A stretch of 24,933 nucleotides of DNA. Source: JALHST01 sp038316335. Lineage in GTDB: Bacteria; Bacteroidota; Bacteroidia; Flavobacteriales; Flavobacteriaceae. Positions 7,804-15,499 of the stretch are shown in pieces; position 1 is the stretch's first letter; each line of letters opens with the position of its first letter. The position numbers and the translations under genes are program-made. The stretch is from contig JBBQAM010000055.1 of the NCBI GenBank assembly GCA_038316335.1, positions 1-24,933 of the forward strand, given 5' to 3'. The notes below the pieces were generated by a model, which saw nothing but the letters and a program-made list of their open reading frames with translations, was not told where the DNA came from and searched no databases.

Positions 7804-8766
7804 ATGTATCCATTAAAATTCGAGCCAATTTTTAAGGAGCGTATCTGGGGTGGGCACAAATTGGGCGATGTACTTGGGAAATCAATTAAATCGGATAGTA
7901 CCGGCGAAAGTTGGGAAGTCTCGGCCGTGCCGGGAGATGTATCCGTTGTTGCCAACGGCCCTTTGTCAGGAAGCTCCTTACAAGATCTTATCGATGACCA
8001 TGCTATCAATTTGTTAGGAAAAAAAATCGTACAACGATTTGGGAAGGAATTTCCGATCCTCATTAAGTTTATTGATGCGAATCAAGATCTTTCGATACAA
8101 GTACACCCTAATGATTTCCTCGCCAAAAAGAACCACGATTCATTTGGAAAGACCGAGATGTGGTACGTCATGGCTGCCGATGCGAACGCGAAACTGATCA
8201 TCGGGTTCAAAAAGAAGGTGACCAAATTAGAATACACGAAAAGTATTCAGGAAAATACCCTATTGGATCTATTAAACTTTGAAGAAGTCAAGGAGGGCGA
8301 TACCTTTTTTATAAATTCAGGTAAAATACATGCTATTGGGGCAGGGGTGTTATTAGCGGAAATACAGCAAACTTCAGATATTACCTATCGTGTTTTTGAT
8401 TTTAACAGGAAAGATAAGGACGGAAATTATCGGGAATTGCATACCGAAAGGGCACTAGAAGCCATTGATTTTGAAACAAGGGATGATTTCAGGGTCAACT
8501 ATACCAAAGTTAGAAATACAGTCAATCAAATGGTCGAAAGCCCATATTTTATTACGGGGTTTATCGAATTATCAAATGACTTGAAAATCGACCTATCAAA
8601 AAGAGACGCGTTTACGATTTATATGTGCGTCAACGGTAATGTTACCCTAGAAAATGACTTCGGTTCGGTGCAAATGAACAAGGGTGAAACCACTCTGGTA
8701 TCAGCGAATTCAACATATATAGTTTTGAAGTCAAAAGGAGCCCGAATTTTGGAGGTAACTATTTGA
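7804..8766 (+). CDS. manA: Mannose-6-phosphate isomerase, class I
   Basis: The 320-residue cupin-fold zinc enzyme interconverts fructose-6-phosphate and mannose-6-phosphate, feeding GDP-mannose and surface polysaccharide synthesis or mannose use. The zinc ligands are visible: Gln99 and His101 (IQVHPND), Glu118 (KTEMW) and His176 (GKIHAIG). The start MYPLKFEP, the KERIWGG segment and GESWEVS are typical of the short Bacillus-like class I enzymes of about 315 residues. A QTSDITYRVFDF segment follows the last zinc ligand, as expected. It starts 22 nt after the pterin-synthase gene, so it is probably the last gene of an idi-led operon. A perfect 10-bp palindrome (8764-8773) spans its stop codon. 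Confidence 0.95.
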   Translation: MYPLKFEPIFKERIWGGHKLGDVLGKSIKSDSTGESWEVSAVPGDVSVVANGPLSGSSLQDLIDDHAINLLGKKIVQRFGKEFPILIKFIDANQDLSIQVHPNDFLAKKNHDSFGKTEMWYVMAADANAKLIIGFKKKVTKLEYTKSIQENTLLDLLNFEEVKEGDTFFINSGKIHAIGAGVLLAEIQQTSDITYRVFDFNRKDKDGNYRELHTERALEAIDFETRDDFRVNYTKVRNTVNQMVESPYFITGFIELSNDLKIDLSKRDAFTIYMCVNGNVTLENDFGSVQMNKGETTLVSANSTYIVLKSKGARILEVTI

Positions 8767-8902
8767 CGCGTCATTTACGACAAAATCCGTCGAAGTTCCT
8801 CAATCGCAACTTACAAGTATGGTGGTAAAGCAGTAATGTGCTTCTATATTCGCTGGTTTGGTTTGGAATTGATTTTTTCGGCAAGAATGTCCTTAAAAAG
8901 CC

Positions 8903-8910
8903 TACTTTTG
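8903..8910 (+). promoter_or_regulatory. Candidate flavobacterial -7 element (TAnnTTTG)
   Basis: TACTTTTG matches the Bacteroidota -7 consensus at every fixed position and ends 17 nt before the ATG at 8928, giving a short leader. No good -33 TTG sits at the usual spacing (a TTG at 8869-8871 is about 31 nt upstream), and such octamers occur by chance in AT-rich DNA; position is the main support. Confidence 0.45.
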
Positions 8911-8927
8911 CAAAAAAATAAGTAGTA

Positions 8928-9197
8928 ATGGCAAGTATAAGGGAATTAAAAAAGGATATTAATTATGTATTGGGCGATATCATCGAAGCAGTTTCGATAA
9001 TTGAAGTAGCCAATGGCAAACAAGATTCAAAGGAAGGCTCAAAAATTATTGACAGTGCCATAGCAACTTTCGATGAGTTGATCTCAAAAGTAAATCAAAG
9101 AAAGGTCGATGACAAAAAAGCACATTTGAAAAACGTGCGTTTAGAACTTGAAAAAAAGGCTACCGCACTGGTTGAGGAATTGAACAAATTGGGATAG
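8928..9197 (+). CDS. Small conserved-type helical protein of unknown function
   Basis: This 89-residue charged protein appears almost wholly alpha-helical, with heptad-like spacing of Leu, Ile and Val (IRELKKDINYVLGDIIEAV near the start, LRLELEKKATALVEELNKL-like end). It has no signal peptide, no membrane segment, no Cys and no metal motif. The middle (about residues 27-60) carries Lys and Asp in about equal measure; this is not the Lys/Ala-rich tail of a histone H1-like protein. It is a single-gene unit with its own candidate promoter (8903-8910) and a strong terminator 19 nt after its stop codon, which fits a well-expressed housekeeping protein. I do not recognise a named family. A small helical-bundle or coiled-coil protein is the most that can be said. 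Confidence 0.75.
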   Translation: MASIRELKKDINYVLGDIIEAVSIIEVANGKQDSKEGSKIIDSAIATFDELISKVNQRKVDDKKAHLKNVRLELEKKATALVEELNKLG

Positions 9198-9216
9198 GCA
9201 CCTAAATCTGTTTCAT

Positions 9217-9244
9217 AAAAAAGCCCATTATCATGGGCTTTTTT
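9217..9244. terminator. Bidirectional intrinsic terminator between convergent genes
   Basis: A perfect 12-bp stem (9217-9228 with 9233-9244) closes a 4-nt loop, with six A on one side and six T on the other, so it can work on both strands. It serves the small plus-strand gene ending at 9197 and overlaps the last codons and stop of the minus-strand gene ending at 9231. Confidence 0.9.
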
Positions 9245-9950
9245 CGTTGAGGAGTTGTTTTTGTTGCTCTAAATGATTCTTTAATTCCCGGCCATATTTT
9301 GAGCTCGCAACGGCTGGACTCAAAGAGGTATATATTGAATCTAAATACTTGATATTGGCATCCGACACTTGAAGGGCAATATAGGGGGCAACATAAGAGT
9401 CCGTATGGCTCAATGCATAATTCAAGGCAAAGGCATATCCGCGTTGTACATTCTTATCGAGCAATCGTTGCACCGAATCTAGTTGCAGGGAATCCATTCC
9501 ACCACCTGAACGTACGTTAGCGTTCATAAACTCTAAATTACGTGCATTGAACCGCGACATGATCTTCTGATATTCCATTAACTTTTCGTGGGTCTTTGAT
9601 CCCTCGATCTTTGCGTTCGTATCAAATGTCTGCCAAGAGGTAGTGATCTTTATTGTACCGGGTTCCCCAAAAAAGGTAATCCGATCATTGATGTCATTAT
9701 GGTCATTCTTATTTAGATATAAATAATAAATTTCAGGATTTTCCACCTCAGTCTTGAAAAGGAAGCCACCATTTCCGTCAACATTCATCGAATCAATGGT
9801 GACCAAGGTTGAGTCGGGTATGTATTGAAGGTATAAAACACCTTTTTTAAGCCCTTTGACCTGACCCTGAACGGTCATCGTATTTTTAGTATCCCCGCCA
9901 CAGGAAATAAAGAGTGCACAGATGATACTAGCAAAGAAGTGGTTTTTCAT
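9231..9950 (-). CDS. DUF4369-type lipoprotein without a thioredoxin domain
   Basis: The ATG at 9950 gives 239 residues starting MKNHFF, with a hydrophobic signal and lipobox LFISC (acylated Cys17), so it is a probable cell-envelope lipoprotein. An upstream in-frame TTG at 9971 would add seven residues and spoil the compact signal. Residues ~25-125 look like the DUF4369 domain (VQGQVKGLKKGVLYLQ, YLYL, FFGEPGTIKI). In many Bacteroidota proteins this domain precedes a TlpA/AhpC-like thioredoxin domain; here the protein ends in a helical region (residues ~125-239) with no CxxC motif, so a redox role is not supported. It lies 44 nt after the DUF819 gene on the same strand. The last codons overlap a bidirectional terminator. 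Confidence 0.75.
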   Translation of the reverse strand: MKNHFFASIICALFISCGGDTKNTMTVQGQVKGLKKGVLYLQYIPDSTLVTIDSMNVDGNGGFLFKTEVENPEIYYLYLNKNDHNDINDRITFFGEPGTIKITTSWQTFDTNAKIEGSKTHEKLMEYQKIMSRFNARNLEFMNANVRSGGGMDSLQLDSVQRLLDKNVQRGYAFALNYALSHTDSYVAPYIALQVSDANIKYLDSIYTSLSPAVASSKYGRELKNHLEQQKQLLNEKSP

Positions 9951-9994
9951 GAGTGTATTTAGATGGCGCAAATATCAATAAACTTTGTGGATTA

Positions 9995-11257
9995 TTAAAC
10001 TTTGGAAGCAATTTCCATTAACAGCGCGCAAAGATAGGCCCCGCCGGTTCCTATTACATATCCGAAGACCGCTAATAAGATTCCGACCGAGGTCAAAGAC
10101 GGATGGAATTCAGCGGCGACGATAGGTGCTGATGCCGCTCCACCTATATTTGCCTGACTTCCAACGGCCAAAAAGAAATAAGGTGCTTTGATCAACTTAG
10201 CGACAAGGATCAGAAGTATGGCGTGAAAAGAGATCCAAATTAGTCCAACAGCGATGAGACCGGGATTTTCAAGTACTTTCCCCAAATCCATTTGCATACC
10301 AATGGTCGCAACCAAGATATAGATAAACAATCCCCCTATTTTGCTGGCCCCGGCGCCTTCATAATTTTTCGCCCGCGTAAAAGACAAGGCGATTCCTATA
10401 ATCGTTGCAAAGACCACCATCCATAAAAAGGTTGAACCCAACGATGATAAAATCTTGGTCGGATCCCGAATGAGCTCGAAGTTGTCTATCAGATATGTTG
10501 AAAAATGATTCCCTAAAAAATGCGCGGCGCCAACAGAAACAAAAGCCAATGCCAATATCATGATATAGTCGTGCAATGTGGTTATGCGTGTAATTCGATC
10601 AGTATGTTCTGACACTTTCTTTTTCAAGGTCTCGATGGAAGAGGTATCTGCCTTAAGCCATTTGTCTATTTGTTTGGTCTTGCCAACCCCAAGTAATATT
10701 ATAGCCAACCAGAGATTCGCGATAACGATATCTACCAGTACCATCCCCCCAAATTTTTGTGGATCGTATTTGAATATCTCGAACATAGCCGCCTGGTTCG
10801 CTCCGCCCCCAATCCAACTACCCGCAATGGTCGAAAGCCCTCTCCAAACAGCATCTGGTCCGATACCGCCTACCGTTTCAGGTGAAAAAACAGACACGAT
10901 CAAAATAGCCAAGGGTCCTCCGATGATAATCCCGGCCGTACCTGTAAAGAACATGATCAATGCCTTTGGCCCGAGATTCGCAATGGCTTTAAGGTCTACG
11001 CTCAAAGTCATCAAAACAAGGGCCGCAGGCAGTAAATACCTGCTGGCCATAAAGTAGAGTTTGGAGGTTTCGTCTGAAATCAAGCCAATACTGCTTAGGA
11101 TACCCGGCAAAAGATAGCACATCAGTACCGTTGGGACGATGCTATAAAATCGCTTCCAAAATCCCGATGGGCGTGAAGAGGTATAAAAAACAAGGCCCAA
11201 GCAAAGCGCAAGCAGTCCGAAAACTACAGTATCATCGATAATCAATGGTTGTTTCAT
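9995..11257 (-). CDS. DUF819 family integral membrane protein
   Basis: The 420-residue protein is strongly hydrophobic, with roughly ten membrane helices by eye. It matches the DUF819 (YjcL-like) family: ASRYLLPAALVLMTLSVDLKAI near residues 70-90, an inner-membrane region with GGPLAI, GSWIGGGANQAAM in the middle, and a late GSQANIGGAASAPIVA segment. The internal duplication of Gly-rich half-helix segments is like that of secondary transporters. The substrate is not known for the family and nothing here reveals it. A charged loop (about residues 195-220) separates the two halves. It is transcribed towards the DUF4369 lipoprotein gene, 44 nt downstream. A tandem 9-bp repeat lies 11-29 nt upstream of its ATG. 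Confidence 0.85.
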   Translation of the reverse strand: MKQPLIIDDTVVFGLLALCLGLVFYTSSRPSGFWKRFYSIVPTVLMCYLLPGILSSIGLISDETSKLYFMASRYLLPAALVLMTLSVDLKAIANLGPKALIMFFTGTAGIIIGGPLAILIVSVFSPETVGGIGPDAVWRGLSTIAGSWIGGGANQAAMFEIFKYDPQKFGGMVLVDIVIANLWLAIILLGVGKTKQIDKWLKADTSSIETLKKKVSEHTDRITRITTLHDYIMILALAFVSVGAAHFLGNHFSTYLIDNFELIRDPTKILSSLGSTFLWMVVFATIIGIALSFTRAKNYEGAGASKIGGLFIYILVATIGMQMDLGKVLENPGLIAVGLIWISFHAILLILVAKLIKAPYFFLAVGSQANIGGAASAPIVAAEFHPSLTSVGILLAVFGYVIGTGGAYLCALLMEIASKV

Positions 11258-11268
11258 AACAGCATTAC

Positions 11269-11286
11269 GTCTTGTATGTCTTGTAT
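11269..11286. repeat. Tandem 9-bp direct repeat upstream of DUF819 gene
   Basis: GTCTTGTAT occurs twice with no spacer (11269-11277, 11278-11286). The 9-bp period is close to one helical turn, and the pair lies 11 nt upstream of the minus-strand ATG at 11257, so it could be a protein site or simply a slippage product. Confidence 0.5.
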
Positions 11287-11333
11287 AAATATAATGAAAT
11301 TAGCAAGCTTGACCTTTTTCATCATCACCCCGA

Positions 11334-13547
11334 TTAAATATTCAGCCAGTAGGTCAATTTAAGGTTTATCGAACGATATCTTGGCGAAAAAAGATCCACA
11401 AAATAATTATCGTTATACACTAGAAAGAGATCCGAAAGTGGCGCAAAACGCCATTGCAGTCGTGAATTGAAGCCCAGGTTGTTGCGTTGGTTGCTGTATT
11501 GAACCAAGGTCGACCAATAGAGGGTTTTACTAAAAGTAATATCGACCTTCGGGCTTACCAACCAAATATCGGCACTGGCATAGGGTTTAGGTAGCTGAAT
11601 GTTGTCGTAACCAAACAACATCGATATAAATACCGTGGGTTGTATGCGCAAGGTCATCATTGCCTCGGTCGAAAATTTTCGGCCATTATAGAAGGTGCCA
11701 AGAGAAGGTTTTAGACCATAGGTGAAAACCTTTCTACGATCCGATTGATAATCGAAGCTAACGCCATTGTTATAATAGCCCGTATCAGTAGGTAATAGTA
11801 ATGCCCCATCTTCGCCAGTTGGTTCGAATTCATCGGTTGCCACCAAATAGGTATATTCATTGGCCATTTCTAGTTGAACTTGCGATTGGTCGTTGAACTT
11901 GGCTTCCCACCCGGTCATGATATTATAATCGGTTATTTTAAAATTTAGCTCGGGCCGCCAGATGACGATAGGGAAGAATTTAAATCCGTGTGAGTTGAGC
12001 ACGCCTTTACTAGGCCAAAAAATGCGCTGTATTTGCGTAGCGATTTTTAAGATGTCGGTTCGGCGAACGAATCCTAGATCCGACCTGAAATTTTCCCCGA
12101 CATAGACCCAGTCTGAAAAAATAGTATATTTTCTTGAATTAAAACCTAGGAAGGCCCCTGCCGATAAATCCTTATTCTTAATTTGAGGTTGAAAAGATTT
12201 GTGTAGATAGTACTTGCCATTCCATACGTTGTCTTTGGAAACTAAATTATAGTCTACTCCGAGAACCCTGTTGTATTTGTCAAGATCATCCACAAAATCA
12301 TACGTTTTAAACGATTGTTTGTTGATAAAGAACAGGCTGATATTCGAACGCGAGAATACTTTCTGCTGTATGGCTAGCATCGTGTTATTATTGGAAGGTA
12401 TTCTGTTGAGGACATCAGATGCCGTCTGAATATTCAAAAATCCAAAACGCAGGTCTTTATTGAGTTTTCCACTAAGCCTCAAGCCCCCTATAATTCGATT
12501 TTCTATCGAATTATCTGCCGTATCTACAGCAATTCCGATGCGCCGAGAGAAAAAAGGATTGGCATCCCGGGAACCTCCAAAACTTGAAAAAAGATCACTG
12601 TTGTCAATAAAAAATTGCCTTTTCTCGGGCAGGGAAACTTCGAACCGAGTGAGGTTTGTTACTTGGTCATCAACCTCGACCTGTGAAAAATCGGGATTGA
12701 CCGTTATATCGAGGTTCATACTGTTTCCAATCGATATTTTGGCATCTCCGCCTACCTTTATACCATTACTTCCTAGAGCGGCTTCGCGATCATTTTCTGT
12801 TATGGCATTGATATAGGGTATCAAGGCCATAGGCGTCCTAGACTTCCCCAAGGGTTTTTCAAAGATCATATCTCCCATAAAGGTGAGCCCGAAAACATTT
12901 TGATTCTGCGGAATATTCATCCATGTACTGGTTTCATTAGACTGCGTATCGAATCGATAGCTATTGAATCGCCATTTTCTTGTTCCCTCCTCAAACTTAA
13001 ATGAAGTCAGTGGAATAGTTAGTTCTGCAATATAGTGATCATCATAAATTTTGGCCTCCCCCTTCCATTTTACATCCCATGAAATCGTAAAGCCCCTTAA
13101 ATCTAGACCACCCCCTGAAACTAAGCCTTCCCGTAACACTCCATACGGATTCGTTCCGAACAAAAACGCATTTGTACCATCATTGAAGGTGTCGAACAAT
13201 AGTGTTATATTATCGGCATTGCCTGCCCTAAAATCGCGTTTCAATGACTCTATCGAGTATTTCGTGCCCGCAGCATCGACCCGAATGCCTATGTACAGGT
13301 TTTCATCGTCATAAAGCATTTTTATGTTGGTCTGCCGACGGGCCTGGATAGCATCCAATGGAAAATATTCCCAGAATTCGTTGGCACTATCGGCTGTCTC
13401 CCATACCGGCTCATCCAAGAGTCCGTCGGTGACCATCGTCTGGTTTATATATTTTACAAGAAGTGATTTATTGGGACTTTGGCTGTGGAGGTAGTATGTG
13501 AGAAGCAGGAAAAAGGGAATAAGGGTTTTTTGAGGCATTGCTGGCAT
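11334..13547 (-). CDS. CBM9-like / DUF5916 outer-membrane protein
   Basis: The 737-residue protein has a signal peptide (PFFLLLTYYLHS, residues ~11-23), then a carbohydrate-binding family 9-like domain (about residues 28-215: DGLLDEPVWETA, YDDENLYIGIRVDA, DNITLLFDTFNDG). The rest is a long DUF5916-type beta-barrel region (NPDFSQVEVDDQ, LPEKRQFFIDN, FFSRRIG) ending in Leu-Thr-Tyr-Trp-Leu-Asn-Ile. Such proteins are common in Bacteroidota and are presumed outer-membrane barrels; the ligand is unknown. Two nearby in-frame ATGs (13547 and 13538) are possible starts. The candidate -7 element at 13561-13568 would leave only a very short leader to the first, which favours the second slightly. It is 76 nt from the DUF819 gene and may be transcribed on its own. 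Confidence 0.85.
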   Translation of the reverse strand: MPAMPQKTLIPFFLLLTYYLHSQSPNKSLLVKYINQTMVTDGLLDEPVWETADSANEFWEYFPLDAIQARRQTNIKMLYDDENLYIGIRVDAAGTKYSIESLKRDFRAGNADNITLLFDTFNDGTNAFLFGTNPYGVLREGLVSGGGLDLRGFTISWDVKWKGEAKIYDDHYIAELTIPLTSFKFEEGTRKWRFNSYRFDTQSNETSTWMNIPQNQNVFGLTFMGDMIFEKPLGKSRTPMALIPYINAITENDREAALGSNGIKVGGDAKISIGNSMNLDITVNPDFSQVEVDDQVTNLTRFEVSLPEKRQFFIDNSDLFSSFGGSRDANPFFSRRIGIAVDTADNSIENRIIGGLRLSGKLNKDLRFGFLNIQTASDVLNRIPSNNNTMLAIQQKVFSRSNISLFFINKQSFKTYDFVDDLDKYNRVLGVDYNLVSKDNVWNGKYYLHKSFQPQIKNKDLSAGAFLGFNSRKYTIFSDWVYVGENFRSDLGFVRRTDILKIATQIQRIFWPSKGVLNSHGFKFFPIVIWRPELNFKITDYNIMTGWEAKFNDQSQVQLEMANEYTYLVATDEFEPTGEDGALLLPTDTGYYNNGVSFDYQSDRRKVFTYGLKPSLGTFYNGRKFSTEAMMTLRIQPTVFISMLFGYDNIQLPKPYASADIWLVSPKVDITFSKTLYWSTLVQYSNQRNNLGFNSRLQWRFAPLSDLFLVYNDNYFVDLFSPRYRSINLKLTYWLNI

Positions 13548-13560
13548 TTAATTGCAGCGC

Positions 13561-13568
13561 CAAATTTA
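13561..13568 (-). promoter_or_regulatory. Candidate -7 element (TAnnTTTG) for the DUF5916 gene
   Basis: On the minus strand this reads TAAATTTG, a full match to the fixed positions. It lies 13 nt before the ATG at 13547. A TTTG about 25 nt further upstream could be the -33 element, slightly beyond the usual spacing. Confidence 0.45.
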
Positions 13569-13603
13569 GAGGTTTAAAATGTTTTAAAAAACCCAAATCG
13601 AAC

Positions 13604-13768
13604 TTACTCAGACTTTTTTTTAGGTTCTCTTTTAGCCTCTTTTAGACTTTTTTGCAGCATCCATTCAATTTGACCATTGGTGCTTCTAAATTCATCAGCG
13701 GCCCATTTTTCGATAGCTTTAAGCGTTTCTTCATTAAGCCGCAATGCGAAAGCCTTCTTTTTGCTCAT
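13604..13768 (-). CDS. Small ribbon-helix-helix (Arc-like) DNA-binding protein
   Basis: A 54-residue protein reads MSKKKAFALRLNEETLKAIE at its start, then KWAADEFRSTNGQIEWMLQK, then a Lys/Glu-rich tail. The beta strand (KAFALRL), helix 1 (NEETLKAIEKWAADEF) and helix 2 (STNGQIEWMLQKSLKEA) fit the Arc/MetJ ribbon-helix-helix fold, in which a dimer places its strand pair in the DNA major groove. Its ATG overlaps the TGA of the upstream alpha/beta hydrolase gene (ATGA, 13765-13768), so it is the last, probably translationally coupled, gene of the run that begins with the SPFH gene. From memory, similar RHH proteins sit beside SPFH genes in other phyla. The likely role is autoregulation of the operon; this is inference. 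It is short enough to be missed by length-filtered gene calling. Confidence 0.88.
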   Translation of the reverse strand: MSKKKAFALRLNEETLKAIEKWAADEFRSTNGQIEWMLQKSLKEAKREPKKKSE

Positions 13769-14697
13769 TTTTCTGCAGTAATAAAGTCGATTATATACTG
13801 TACCAACATTTCAGAAATAGGAAATTCCTTTTCGATATACGATCTATTATTTTCAGCCAATGAACCAACCTCTTTCATTACATGATTCATTTTGGGAATA
13901 ATTATTAGGGTGGCGTTGGGTTGCGCCTGTTTCAATAATTTGGCATCTTCAATCGATACTTGTAGATCTGCGTCGCCATTCAACAATAACAGGGGGATGG
14001 TGACTTTTTTAATTTCTTCGGCTGGATCCAACTGCATCCATTCTTTTATGAATTTTTGATTCTGTGGTGCAAATAGTGCCATGAGGAAGGGATTGACATT
14101 GCGGATGGTATCGGTGCGTTCGAGCTCCTCAAAATATTGCTTGGCAACATGTGCGAAGTCGGCATTTTGCCTTTTCAGTTGTTCGATTATGGCATGGTCG
14201 ATGGTAGTTCCTGGACCCGCAATCGAAATGAAACTTTTCACGGCCTCTGTAATGGCCAACATGGCAACCAAAGAGCCCTGACTATGGCCAATTATATGAA
14301 TCGAAGAAAAGCGAGGGTCATCCTGAAACCTATCGATGGCGATTTTAGCATCGTTTACAAAATCAAGAATGCTTATATTATTAAGTTTATCGAGATTGGC
14401 AGGGGTAGCCGTGCGTTTATCATAACGATAAAATGCCAGCCCGTGAGCATTCAAACTATCGGCCAAGGCCTTGATATATCCTACTTGAATGGGGCTGTTC
14501 GCTTGATTCCCATTTCGGTCAACATTGCCAGAGCCCGCTACAAATAGTACCAGGGGCAATTTTTTGGTGGTTCGTGGCATTGAGAGGGTGCCCGGGAGTT
14601 CTATGTTCCCATTGCGAAGGGCTACGTCTTCGGCTATAATATCTTGGGCCCCGACTTCAAAGGCGATAAAAAATAGTACGATCAATACTTTGTACAT
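13765..14697 (-). CDS. Secreted alpha/beta hydrolase
   Basis: The 310-residue protein has a signal peptide (MYKVLIVLFFIAFEVGA, cleavage before Q18), so it acts in the periplasm or outside. The alpha/beta hydrolase landmarks are an oxyanion-hole segment near FVAGSGNVDRNG (residues 52-63), nucleophile elbow GHSQG with Ser139, acid Asp242 or Asp244 in NGDADLQV, and His272 in MNHVMKE. It resembles the dienelactone-hydrolase-like or peptidase S9-like esterases found across Bacteroidota; the substrate is unknown. The gene begins 4 nt after the stop of the DUF4177-like gene, and its stop overlaps the start of the RHH gene, so it sits inside a tight three-gene run. Confidence 0.9.
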   Translation of the reverse strand: MYKVLIVLFFIAFEVGAQDIIAEDVALRNGNIELPGTLSMPRTTKKLPLVLFVAGSGNVDRNGNQANSPIQVGYIKALADSLNAHGLAFYRYDKRTATPANLDKLNNISILDFVNDAKIAIDRFQDDPRFSSIHIIGHSQGSLVAMLAITEAVKSFISIAGPGTTIDHAIIEQLKRQNADFAHVAKQYFEELERTDTIRNVNPFLMALFAPQNQKFIKEWMQLDPAEEIKKVTIPLLLLNGDADLQVSIEDAKLLKQAQPNATLIIIPKMNHVMKEVGSLAENNRSYIEKEFPISEMLVQYIIDFITAEK

Positions 14698-14701
14698 GTA
14701 G

Positions 14702-14872
14702 CTATCTTTTCTCTCGTTGAAGGATTACCTTTAAGGAACGGGACCTGTGATTAAAGACCGTATTTATTACTGACCATCCCTCGCGAGCATATTGATTCAG
14801 TTCTTTTTCAAATTCCAGATCCGTATTTTGAAAAAACCTTCCTTTTTGTCGTATAATTTTATATTCAGTCAT
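14702..14872 (-). CDS. Small DUF4177-like protein
   Basis: A 56-residue protein begins MTEYKIIRQKGRFFQNTDLE and continues with a helix (EFEKELNQYAREG), the W-S-V-I-N strand, and a final strand SRSLKVILQREKR. The pattern YKII...LNxYAxEGWxVxxV...LxxxLxRE is the DUF4177 signature: a very small alpha/beta fold of unknown function. It ends 4 nt before the alpha/beta hydrolase ATG, so the two genes are almost certainly co-transcribed. A gap of 118 nt with no gene separates it from the PH-like gene upstream, where a second promoter could lie. The small size means it would be dropped by a 60-codon cutoff. Coding potential rests on the recognisable family pattern and the tight spacing. Confidence 0.8.
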   Translation of the reverse strand: MTEYKIIRQKGRFFQNTDLEFEKELNQYAREGWSVINTVFNHRSRSLKVILQREKR

Positions 14873-14942
14873 TTGCGTTTGTATAATGGTTCACTCACAA
14901 TAGAAGGAGTACGTGCAGCTTATGGTCGCTATTTACTGTCTG

Positions 14943-14958
14943 ATTCACTTCAGGTAAT
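14943..14958 (+). repeat. 16-nt sequence shared with 22722-22737
   Basis: The identical 16-mer ATTCACTTCAGGTAAT occurs in two non-coding stretches in the same orientation, and both copies have TCGCTA a short way upstream (11 nt closer in the second). It could be a degraded dispersed repeat or chance. Confidence 0.3.
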
Positions 14959-14990
14959 GGAGTATAAAATAAATTCGAACGGGCTTCGTT

Positions 14991-15497
14991 TCAAGACCTT
15001 TTTTCGAAATATTGTTGAATTACCGCAGCCGCAGCCACTTCTTTTTGTGTTCCGATGAGTAGTTTATCCCCCGTTTTAAATACCAATTGAATGCCTTTAT
15101 TTCCTTTTACATTCAGGGCTTTTCCATTTTTGCCAAAAGAGTAGCGGTAACCCCAGCCACCAAATTCCGTGATTGGTTTATAGGTTCTTACATAGCATTC
15201 TTGCAATGTGGACCATCGTATGGTTCTTTTTGATAAATGGAACGGCACAAATTGATAATGGATACCAATTTCATCTATTTCTGTCGTTAATCTTAAAAGA
15301 AAGAACAAGATCAAGACGAGCATCAGGGATATTATGGTAATCGACTGCCCTAGTGTATCTTCGGCCGCTACATTTCCCACAGATTCCTTTAAAACATACC
15401 ATGCATATAAACTGTAAAGCAACATACACACCATTCCCAAATTAAGAAGCCGTAACCACCATTGATTAAAGCGCTGTATTTCTTTGAAAACACGCAT
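14991..15497 (-). CDS. Two-TM membrane protein with PH-like domain
   Basis: The ATG at 15497 gives 168 residues and lies 2 nt after the stop of the SPFH gene; a longer in-frame start at 15554 would overlap that gene and is unlikely. Two membrane helices (about residues 17-37 and 52-70) precede a soluble beta-rich domain (75-165) with EIDEIGIHYQFVPF, RTIRWSTLQE, EFGGWGYR and GIQLVFKTGDKLLIGTQ. This pattern (IxW..I......R.Y.P..E.GGWG.R, then L.L..G..LLIGTQ) is that of bacterial PH-like domains on small membrane proteins. It is the second gene of the SPFH-led locus. I infer a membrane partner of the SPFH protein. No enzymatic motif is visible. Confidence 0.8.
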   Translation of the reverse strand: MRVFKEIQRFNQWWLRLLNLGMVCMLLYSLYAWYVLKESVGNVAAEDTLGQSITIISLMLVLILFFLLRLTTEIDEIGIHYQFVPFHLSKRTIRWSTLQECYVRTYKPITEFGGWGYRYSFGKNGKALNVKGNKGIQLVFKTGDKLLIGTQKEVAAAAVIQQYFEKRS

Positions 15498-15499
15498 TT

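Noticed and set aside
8764..8773. Perfect palindrome TGACGCGTCA across the manA stop
   Set aside because: It is too short with no loop or T-run to be a terminator, and a 10-bp palindrome can arise by chance.
8928..9197. Histone H1-like DNA-binding protein
   Set aside because: It lacks the Lys/Ala/Pro-rich repeats of that family and its charge is balanced.
14792..15058. Plus-strand frame of 88 codons opposite the DUF4177-like and PH-like genes
   Set aside because: It overlaps two better-supported minus-strand genes and has no recognisable domain.
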